The notes below the pieces were generated by a model. That model was given only the letters and a program-made list of their open reading frames with translations. It was not told where the DNA came from and made no database searches. A stretch of 19,010 nt of DNA from Deltaproteobacteria bacterium (GTDB lineage: Bacteria; Myxococcota_A; JAADFL01), in assembly GCA_013152945.1 (NCBI GenBank), contig JAADFL010000001.1, positions 1-19,010 of the forward strand, given 5' to 3'. A program made the position numbers and the translations under genes. Positions within the stretch are counted from its first letter, which is position 1; each line of letters begins with the position of its first letter. Positions 1-5,693 of the stretch are shown piece after piece.

Positions 1-30
1 AACCAATTCATGGGCGAGCTATTGCAATTT

Positions 31-58
31 GAACAATGCCATTATTTCAGCATTGTTC
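31..58. repeat. Perfect 9-bp inverted repeat (hairpin)
   Basis: GAACAATGC at 31-39 is repeated in inverted form as GCATTGTTC at 50-58, with a 10-nt loop. There is no T-run after either arm, so it is not a classical intrinsic terminator. It may mark the end of a transcript whose gene lies left of the window, or be part of the repeat cluster that starts 17 bp further on. No function is assigned. Confidence 0.5.
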
Positions 59-74
59 GTTCCTCACAAATATT

Positions 75-130
75 GAGATCCGTCCCCCTCCATCCGTCCC
101 CCTCCGTGGTTGCGAGATCCGTCCCCCTCC
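75..130. repeat. Left tail of repeat copy 1: three 14-bp tandem units
   Basis: The unit ATCCGTCCCCCTCC occurs perfectly three times, at 78-91, 92-105 and 117-130. Before the first and third units it is preceded by GAG, and GTGGTTG follows the second and third. The array sits directly outside the left terminus of repeat copy 1. It is too short and spacer-less for CRISPR. Similar C-rich/G-rich tails with different units flank the other repeat ends in this window. Confidence 0.75.
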
Positions 131-132
131 GT

Positions 133-427
133 GGTTGATTTTCCCGAGGTCATATATAGCCGTAATATCAATAGGATACAGAGAGGAAAAAAACGGGGCC
201 ATGCACGATATGATTGCCGGGCGTGTCAGGCGGTTTTTTTTAGAGGCAATTTCATGTGAAAAATCTTCCATGGTACGCGAATCCAATATAAAGATTTTTG
301 TATTGTATATATTGAGCATGGCGCGAGCTCGGTACGAGTAACCGGGTTTGCACGCCGGGGGATTTTTCCCTGGCGCCAAGCTTCTTGAAATAACAACAAG
401 TTTTTGATGCCTTGTTGAAAATCAACC
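133..427. repeat. Dispersed palindromic repeat element, copy 1 (~295 bp)
   Basis: The element is bounded by a perfect 11-bp terminal inverted repeat, GGTTGATTTTC at 133-143 and GAAAATCAACC at 417-427. The body matches copy 2 (1263-1543) in the same orientation. The best-conserved stretch is 244-321, roughly 95% identical to 1373-1450. It contains an inner inverted repeat AAAAATCTT/AAGATTTTT at 259-267 and 291-299. Indels between the copies break every reading frame and no plausible protein is encoded. The layout resembles a MITE or a BIME/REP-type non-autonomous element (inference). No target-site duplication is evident. Confidence 0.7.
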
Positions 428-469
428 TGGGTGGGGAGACCGACCGGGAGACCGAGGGTGCGGTGGGGT
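428..469. repeat. Right tail of repeat copy 1: G-rich degenerate tandem units
   Basis: Immediately after the GAAAATCAACC terminus comes a G-rich stretch with GGGGAGACCGA and GGGAGACCGAG, followed by degenerate GGTG-rich sequence. Copy 2 (1544-1587) and the reverse complement of 18601-18640 have the same TGGGTGGGGAG start after the terminus but then use different repeat units. Confidence 0.55.
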
Positions 470-481
470 GACTCGTGCTCG

Positions 482-544
482 GGGCAGGGTTGCCCGGGAG
501 ACTCGAAGCTCGTGAGCCGAGGACACTCGTGCACAAGCACCGAG
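482..544 (-). terminator. Hairpin cluster downstream of the DUF302 gene
   Basis: Two compact hairpins lie 30-90 bp beyond the stop codon of the minus-strand DUF302 gene. GGGCA (482-486) pairs with TGCCC (491-495) over a 4-nt loop. CTCGTGC (526-532) pairs with GCACCGAG (537-544) over ACAA with one bulged C. Neither is followed by a T-run in the minus-strand direction. This could be a Rho-dependent or stabilising 3' structure, or degenerate repeat tail; the terminator role is inference. Confidence 0.3.
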
Positions 545-574
545 GTGTAACATGTTGCAGCCGATATCCGACCT

Positions 575-976
575 CTAGCCGATTGACTTCAGCACCCGGC
601 GCATCCTCTCCTCCACCTGGTCGGCGATGGGCGCGACCTCCGGGCAGTCCACCAATGTGAACAAAGCCTTAGGGCTCAACGCCGATACATCCACACGGCC
701 GTCGTCCATCTGTTGCACCACCACATTGCAGGGAAGGAGCAGACCGATGTGCTCCTCGGCCTGAAGCGCCTGGTATGCAAAGGGCGGATTGCAAGCCCCC
801 AGTATCGCGTATGGCCTGAAGTCAGCGTCCAACTTCTTCTTTAGAGTGGCCTGCACGTCTATCTCGGTCAGCACACCAAAGCCTTCCTTTGCCAAGGCAT
901 CTACCACCTCTTGTTTGACTTTGCTAAAAGACTTGCCTGTCACGCTCTTTACGAACCCGTACTTGAAATTCTGCAT
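575..976 (-). CDS. DUF302 domain protein
   Basis: This 133-residue protein matches the DUF302 family over its whole length. The diagnostic stretches are ILGACNPPFAYQAL (58-71) and LLLPCNVVVQQ (79-89), with cysteines at 62 and 83, and the usual D-G-x-V-x-V strand near 92-97. There is no signal peptide or membrane segment, so it should be cytoplasmic. The family's biochemical role is not settled; members often occur near thiol or redox genes, but nothing of that kind is adjacent here. The ATG start is supported by GGAGG five bases upstream. The gene stands alone on the minus strand between two repeat elements, so it is probably monocistronic. The family call is firm; the function is unknown. 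Confidence 0.88.
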   Translation of the reverse strand: MQNFKYGFVKSVTGKSFSKVKQEVVDALAKEGFGVLTEIDVQATLKKKLDADFRPYAILGACNPPFAYQALQAEEHIGLLLPCNVVVQQMDDGRVDVSALSPKALFTLVDCPEVAPIADQVEERMRRVLKSIG

Positions 977-1220
977 ATCCGCCTCCTACTTGTCTTTCGA
1001 TGTGCAGCAACCTAGTCGCTTCCTTTCGCACAAGGCTTACAAGAAAACCTCTTAAAATCAAAGCATAAATCGTGCCAGGATACAGTTTTATTGAAACCCC
1101 CCGGTTCTCGATACATAGGCTAGCTGGCTCGGCTCATTCATGTCTCACCGTACTGTACTGGAACATCCCCTGTTCAGCTCGGTCATGGAGAAAGAGACAC
1201 TCCTGAACTCGACTGGTTTG
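977..1220. other. Intergenic region upstream of the DUF302 gene
   Basis: Together with repeat copy 2 this forms a gene-free stretch of about 610 bp, up to the lptG stop codon. The first 244 bp should contain the promoter of the minus-strand DUF302 gene, but I see no convincing -35/-10 pair. No ORF with coding character and no RNA gene were recognised. Confidence 0.4.
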
Positions 1221-1259
1221 ATTCGTCCCTTCATTCGTCCCTTCCAATTCGTCCCTTCC
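1221..1259. repeat. Left tail of repeat copy 2: three 12-13-bp tandem units
   Basis: ATTCGTCCCTTC(C) occurs three times, at 1221-1232, 1233-1245 and 1247-1259, directly outside the left terminus of copy 2. The position and general form (a CGTCCC core, three copies) match the tail of copy 1, but the unit sequence differs consistently in all three copies. This suggests within-array homogenisation. Confidence 0.75.
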
Positions 1260-1262
1260 ATA

Positions 1263-1543
1263 GTTGATTTCCCCAAGGCTGGATATAGCCGTAATATCAA
1301 TAGGATACAAAGAGCGTAAAAACCGGGGTCGTGCACGATATGATTGCCGGGCGCATCAGGCGCTTTTTTTAAAGGCAATTTCAGGTGAAAAATCTTCCAT
1401 GGTACGCGAATCCAATATAAAGATTTTTATATTGCATATGTTGAGCATGGTGTGAGTGACCATTGTTTGCATGCCGGTGGATTTTTCGCTGGTGCGAAAC
1501 TTCATGAAATGACAACAAGTTTCTGGTGCCTTGAAAATCAACC
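1263..1543. repeat. Dispersed palindromic repeat element, copy 2 (~281 bp)
   Basis: This is the second copy of the element at 133-427, in direct orientation about 1.1 kb away. The termini are GTTGATTTCC at 1263-1272 and GAAAATCAACC at 1533-1543. The inner inverted repeat AAAAATCTT (1388-1396) / AAGATTTTT (1420-1428) and its 23-nt loop are identical to copy 1. It also has GCGC-ATCAG-GCGC followed by seven T (1351-1370), which looks like an intrinsic terminator for plus-strand transcripts; that stem is not preserved in copy 1. The element lies just beyond the lptG stop codon, so it forms the 3' end of the long minus-strand cluster. Confidence 0.7.
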
Positions 1544-1587
1544 TGGGTGGGGAGAGTCCGAGTCCGAGTCCGATCGGGAGAGTCCGA
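1544..1587. repeat. Right tail of repeat copy 2: AGTCCG units against the lptG stop codon
   Basis: After the terminus and TGGGTGGGGAG, the hexamer AGTCCG is repeated three times in tandem (1555-1572) and once more at 1581-1586 after a short interruption. The tail runs directly into the lptG stop codon, the reverse complement of 1588-1590, so no spacer remains between gene and repeat. Confidence 0.65.
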
Positions 1588-2676
1588 TCAGCTACTTGAA
1601 AAATCCGTTTTCATAGCCATGTATAATGATGCGGCCAAAAGTAACACAACAGGTATCCAAGCACCTGCAAGCGGCCCAACAGCACCGGTCACAGCCAATT
1701 TACTGGAAAAAGCCAACATCATCCAAGCAAGGAAAGCCGCAGCAACTCCCCGGGCCACGGCATTCACCAGCCCACCTTGTCTGCCGCTGCCGGAAGAAGC
1801 CCAGAATCCCAATAAAACACCGACAATCATCATCAAGGGAAAGGAAAACCTTGATTCGATCTCCATCACGTATTCTCTTGCGGTCCGGCCCTGCTTTTTA
1901 GCATCCTCGATGTATTTTTCAAGCTCTGCAAGGTGCAGTTGGTACGGCCTTCCCCTGATTGTCTCCAGGTCCCCGGGGCCAACCCCTAAATCAAGGACAA
2001 TGGACTTCTCGAACTTGCGTTTTATCTCCTGTCCTGGCCCAAAATCAATCATCTCAACATTCCTGCCCGCCCATTTACTATTTTCAAATACCAACCTGTC
2101 AGCCCTTATCCTCCTTTTCAACCTGAAATCCTTGCCGTACTCGAACACTACAGGCTTGAGCAAACGCTTGCCCGAGGACGAGGATTGCTCGACGTGGGCA
2201 AACAAGAAAGGACCCTTGAGCCATCTCCTTCCTCCATAGTACTTGGTCCAACTCCAGGTAAAGGCTTTGAATACTTCCACCCTCAACCTGTCGGCTTCTT
2301 TGTCGGCAGGAGGAACCAAGGCTTCAGACAAAACCACGTCAATCATGGCTGCGGCCACGCCGCACAAGAGAACAGGAGCCATGAGTCGAAACTTTCCCGC
2401 GCCCAAGCTCATTGCTGCAATCAATTCACCCGACTTGGCCATGGTTCCAAGCCCCAGTATCACCCCAAACATCACGGCCATGGGCAATATAACGTGCACC
2501 TGCTTCGGCATCTGCAAAACATAGAACATGATTGCCTGGTAAAAGTCACCCCTGCCCTTCATGACTATGCCCGCAGTATCAAAGAAATTGATGATTGCCA
2601 CAAGAATGGCCAACACGATCACTGAAGCTGCTATTGCGCCTGCAACCCTACCCAGAATATACCTGAATAATGTCAT
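1588..2676 (-). CDS. lptG: LPS export ABC transporter permease LptG (YjgQ-type)
   Basis: This 362-residue inner-membrane protein has the LptF/LptG (YjgP/YjgQ) layout. Three hydrophobic segments lie near residues 12-32, 47-75 and 97-117, then about 160 hydrophilic residues form the periplasmic jellyroll. Three more membrane segments lie near 279-296, 303-325 and 333-354. Such permeases pair with a partner and dimeric LptB to extract LPS and pass it to LptC/LptA; no lptB or lptC is in this window. The ATG overlaps the lptF stop as ATGA (2673-2676), which indicates translational coupling. The frame stays open upstream to 2913, but that part lies inside lptF and is not homologous. LptF/LptG identities are assigned by gene order as in E. 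coli. Confidence 0.9.
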   Translation of the reverse strand: MTLFRYILGRVAGAIAASVIVLAILVAIINFFDTAGIVMKGRGDFYQAIMFYVLQMPKQVHVILPMAVMFGVILGLGTMAKSGELIAAMSLGAGKFRLMAPVLLCGVAAAMIDVVLSEALVPPADKEADRLRVEVFKAFTWSWTKYYGGRRWLKGPFLFAHVEQSSSSGKRLLKPVVFEYGKDFRLKRRIRADRLVFENSKWAGRNVEMIDFGPGQEIKRKFEKSIVLDLGVGPGDLETIRGRPYQLHLAELEKYIEDAKKQGRTAREYVMEIESRFSFPLMMIVGVLLGFWASSGSGRQGGLVNAVARGVAAAFLAWMMLAFSSKLAVTGAVGPLAGAWIPVVLLLAASLYMAMKTDFSSS

Positions 2677-3779
2677 GGCCGCACCAGGCCGCGAATCCAT
2701 CCGATGAGCACGGCAAAAGCCAGGAGCACCAGGTTCGGCATCCAGGCTGCAATCCATGCGGGTACAAGGCCACGGGCAACAACATGATCCGAAAACCTGA
2801 AAAAGACGTAATACAACGCCACGATGAGCGCAGCGACTATCGCAGGCCCGGCTCTCGCCCTTGTACGCACCCTCGGGCCGACAACAATACCAAGCAATAC
2901 AAATATCAAGCATGCGCCCGGAAGGGCCAATTTCCTGTGAGCCGCAAGAAGGAGTTTTTGCCGATCCTGTACAGCGAGTTTCCCGGAACCACCCAGAACA
3001 TCCAGCAGTTCACCCAAGGTCATGGTCCCGGCATCCTGGATGAACCTGGTCCTTCTCTCAACTTCCCGGCCCACGTCGAACCTGAAAGTGCACTCTTTGA
3101 AAGAGGCTATTGAATCCTCTTTTTCCTTTTCTTCAATCGAGTACAACTCGCCGTTCTTCAATCCGAGTTCAAGCGAAAGACTGCCGGGAAGCGCGCTGAT
3201 CACGCCCTGATCGGCCAATACAAGCAATTCGCGGCCCTTGTTGTGTCTCCTGTCGATTGCAAAAATCTTATGAAGCATATTGCCGGCCCTGCTGGCGGCA
3301 TATACCGTCAGCCCGTCCGCCATCTTTGCAAAACCGCCGGGTCTCAGTGTGCCGGCAAGGTTTTCCTTTGCAAGGGTAAGGGCTTCATCCTTCAGTATGT
3401 CCATTGATACCGGCCCGAGCTCTGCTGCGAATATGAAGGCCAAAACAAAGCCCAGTGTGCCCAGAAGGGTCATGGGCAACAACAAAGCTTTCCTGGACCT
3501 GCCCAGGAGGCTCATGGCCATGAGTTCATTATCCCTGGACATGCGGGCCAGTGCAGCCATAACGCCGAAGAGTAAGCTGATTGGGACAGCCAGGACCAGG
3601 AAAGACGGCATCAGCAGGCCCACAAGTTCTATTACCCGGGACAAATCCAGGGCACTGCCCATGACCAACCCGGACAGCCTCAACGCCTGGGTAATCAGCA
3701 TGAGAAATAAAAGTACGACCAGTGCCAATAAGGAAGGTCTTGCGACCTCTCCCATTATGTATCGGTCCAGGAGGCGCAT
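2673..3779 (-). CDS. lptF: LPS export ABC transporter permease LptF (YjgP-type)
   Basis: This 368-residue permease has three N-terminal membrane segments (about 15-34, 50-78 and 98-118), a periplasmic domain of about 160 residues, and three C-terminal membrane segments. The N-terminal R-L-L-D-R-Y-I-x-x-E and the FGVMAALARMSRDNELMAM stretch (71-89) with its coupling-helix character are typical of the family. The ATG at 3779 has only a weak upstream purine tract. The gene lies 61 bp downstream of purE on the same strand and overlaps lptG by 4 bp. Together they should form the membrane part of LptB2FG. Its presence is a strong sign of an LPS-bearing outer membrane. Confidence 0.9.
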   Translation of the reverse strand: MRLLDRYIMGEVARPSLLALVVLLFLMLITQALRLSGLVMGSALDLSRVIELVGLLMPSFLVLAVPISLLFGVMAALARMSRDNELMAMSLLGRSRKALLLPMTLLGTLGFVLAFIFAAELGPVSMDILKDEALTLAKENLAGTLRPGGFAKMADGLTVYAASRAGNMLHKIFAIDRRHNKGRELLVLADQGVISALPGSLSLELGLKNGELYSIEEKEKEDSIASFKECTFRFDVGREVERRTRFIQDAGTMTLGELLDVLGGSGKLAVQDRQKLLLAAHRKLALPGACLIFVLLGIVVGPRVRTRARAGPAIVAALIVALYYVFFRFSDHVVARGLVPAWIAAWMPNLVLLAFAVLIGWIRGLVRP

Positions 3780-3840
3780 CTATTGCTGCTTTTTAAAACT
3801 TGGTCTCATCTCTGGCACTTCTTTTCAGGACCGATCGCGG

Positions 3841-4362
3841 TTAAATATTCTTAACCAACCGCCGGTCTTTTTCGTGGACCTTGCCTGCCATGGCCCTCCT
3901 GTATTCACCCAGTTTCGCAGCCAAGGCCGGCCTGGAAACAGCCAATATGCCGACAGCCATGAGCCCTGCATTCTTGGCGCCCGGCTTGCCTATCGCCATG
4001 GTGGCCACGGGAATTCCACCCGGCATCTGGACTGTTGCAAGTAATGCATCCAACCCGCCCAGGGCCGTAGCATTCAAGGGTACCCCGATAACAGGCAGGA
4101 GAGTGTGCGCTGCAATCATCCCGGCCAAATGAGCAGCCGCTCCCGCACCGGCGATGATGACCTTGAAGCCCTTGCTCGATGCCTTTGAGGCCAATTCAAT
4201 TGCCCGTTCCGGTGTCCTGTGTGCCGATACGATGTGTGCCTCGCTTCCAATTCCGAATGATTTCAGAACATCGACTGCATGTGACATCATATTCCAATCC
4301 GAGTCACTGCCCATCAACACAAGAACTTCCGCGCGTTTCGAAACCTTTCTTTTTTTCACCAA
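3841..4362 (-). CDS. purE: N5-carboxyaminoimidazole ribonucleotide mutase PurE (class I)
   Basis: PurE moves the carboxyl group of N5-CAIR to C4 to give CAIR in de novo purine synthesis. Family motifs are GSDSDW (18-23), SAHRTP (46-51, with the conserved His47), AGAGAAAHLAGM (71-82) and ATVQMPGGIPVAT (109-121). The 173-residue length fits class I enzymes, which normally need PurK to make N5-CAIR; no purK is visible here. The start is a TTG at 4362 or the GTG directly after it. Both lie behind AAAGG about 9-12 bases upstream, and no ATG precedes the first motif. The gene follows purD by 50 bp on the same strand. A basic N-terminal extension (residues 2-10) is unremarkable. Confidence 0.95.
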   Translation of the reverse strand: MVKKRKVSKRAEVLVLMGSDSDWNMMSHAVDVLKSFGIGSEAHIVSAHRTPERAIELASKASSKGFKVIIAGAGAAAHLAGMIAAHTLLPVIGVPLNATALGGLDALLATVQMPGGIPVATMAIGKPGAKNAGLMAVGILAVSRPALAAKLGEYRRAMAGKVHEKDRRLVKNI

Positions 4363-4412
4363 TTTTCAGTACCTTTCGACAGTCTTTTCACCAAACGTTA
4401 AAAAGTCCCGGC

Positions 4413-5693
4413 CTATGGCCTTTCGATCGCCTTTTTACCAATGTCTTTTCGAAAGTGCATTCCCTCGAATTTTATTTTCTGCATGGCCAAGTAGGCTTTT
4501 TCAACAGCAGTTCTTGCTCCTTGTCCCCTGGCTGTAACCCCCAATACCCGCCCGCCGTTCGTATACCACCGGCCGTCTTTCAACTTGGTCCCTGCATGGA
4601 AAACATACACATCGTCCAACCCTTCAAGCTCTCCCAGTCCTGTTATTTCCTTGCCTTTGTCATAGTGTCCCGGATATCCGCCGGAAGCAGCCACCACGCA
4701 TACCGCAGTCTGCGGGTTCCACTTGATTTTTGTCTTCTTCAAGCCGCCGTCAACAGCGGCCGACATGATGGAGGCCAAGTCGGATTCGAGCCTGAACAAC
4801 AATGGCTGAGTCTCGGGATCACCGAATCTCACGTTGAATTCCAAAACCTTGGGTCCTTCTCCCGTAATCATCAGCCCGGCATAAAGTGTGCCCATGAAGG
4901 GTGTTCCAAGTGCAGCCATGGCTCTTACCGTCGGCAACATTATTTCTTCATACACCCTGCTGCTCATGGCCTTGTCGAGTACGGGCGCCGGGGAATATGC
5001 ACCCATTCCTCCCGTGTTTGGACCCTTGTCGCCGTCGTCCACTCTCTTATGATCTTGCGAGCCTGCGAGCGGTAACACTACCTCGCCATCTGTGATTGCA
5101 ATGAAACTCGCCTCTTCGCCGACAAGACATTCTTCGATGATCACCCTCTCCCCGGCAGCACCGAATGTCTTGTCGACAAGCATCGACTTCAATGCTTCAC
5201 GTGCTTTGTCCCTTGTATCGCAAACAACCACCCCCTTGCCGGCAGCCAGGCCATCAGCCTTTACTACAACCGGGGGCTCCCAATTTTCGAGAGCCGAAGC
5301 AGCCTTTTCATAGTCGTCATAAAACTCGGCCCCGGCTGTTGGGATGTTGTTTCGAAGCAACAGCTCCTTGCAAAATATCTTGCTGCCCTCCAACATTGCC
5401 GCCCTTTTCGAAGGGCCGAACACCTTGAGCCCCCTTTTAGCGAATTCATCCGTGATTCCATCAACAAGCGGGGCCTCGGGACCTATCACGGTTAAATCGA
5501 CGCATTGCTTCGATGCATAATCCGCCAGTGCAACAAGATCGCCTTGATCAACCCCGGAGTTTTTTGCTTTGGGCAAAGAGAGAATGGCATCACTACCCGG
5601 TACACACAAGAGCTCGTCAACCATAGGGCTGGACGTTATTTTCCAGGCCATTGCATGTTCCCTGCCTCCGCTTCCGACAAGTAAGATCTTCAA
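4413..5693 (-). CDS. purD: Phosphoribosylamine-glycine ligase PurD (GAR synthetase)
   Basis: PurD joins glycine to 5-phosphoribosylamine with ATP, the second step of IMP synthesis. The 426 residues match the usual length. Motifs in order are GSGGREHA (7-14), GPEAPLVDGITDEF, the ATP-grasp stretch ADGLAAGKGVVV, GPNTGGMGAYSPAP, and the metal-binding FNVRFGDPETQ. The start is TTG at 5693-5691. GGAGG lies five bases upstream inside the last codons of the TPR gene, and the N-terminus K-I-L-L-V-G-S-G-G fits the family exactly. The TGA of the upstream gene overlaps this start, so translation is probably coupled. Confidence 0.96.
   Translation of the reverse strand: MKILLVGSGGREHAMAWKITSSPMVDELLCVPGSDAILSLPKAKNSGVDQGDLVALADYASKQCVDLTVIGPEAPLVDGITDEFAKRGLKVFGPSKRAAMLEGSKIFCKELLLRNNIPTAGAEFYDDYEKAASALENWEPPVVVKADGLAAGKGVVVCDTRDKAREALKSMLVDKTFGAAGERVIIEECLVGEEASFIAITDGEVVLPLAGSQDHKRVDDGDKGPNTGGMGAYSPAPVLDKAMSSRVYEEIMLPTVRAMAALGTPFMGTLYAGLMITGEGPKVLEFNVRFGDPETQPLLFRLESDLASIMSAAVDGGLKKTKIKWNPQTAVCVVAASGGYPGHYDKGKEITGLGELEGLDDVYVFHAGTKLKDGRWYTNGGRVLGVTARGQGARTAVEKAYLAMQKIKFEGMHFRKDIGKKAIERP

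Noticed and set aside
75-130. CRISPR array
   Set aside because: Units are only 14 bp with one 11-bp interruption and no spacers of uniform length; no cas gene is in the window.
220-240. Intrinsic terminator in repeat copy 1, by analogy with GCGC-ATCAG-GCGC-T7 in copy 2
   Set aside because: The corresponding stem in copy 1 is broken by substitutions without compensation; only the T-run remains.
36-379. Overlapping frames of about 100 codons on both strands in repeat copy 1
   Set aside because: They are not preserved in copy 2, where indels shift the frame, so the repeat does not code for protein.
1547-2239. 230-codon plus-strand frame
   Set aside because: It lies entirely antisense to lptG, has no family resemblance and simply mirrors the lptG codon pattern.
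2677-2913. N-terminal extension of lptG by 79 codons
   Set aside because: The extra part overlaps lptF, is cysteine-rich and not homologous; the ATG at 2676 in ATGA overlap gives the standard LptG N-terminus.
3280-4044. 254-codon plus-strand frame
   Set aside because: Antisense to lptF and purE, with no ribosome binding site or recognisable domain.
4179-5075. 298-codon plus-strand frame
   Set aside because: Antisense to purE and purD, both certain genes; composition is that of a shadow frame.
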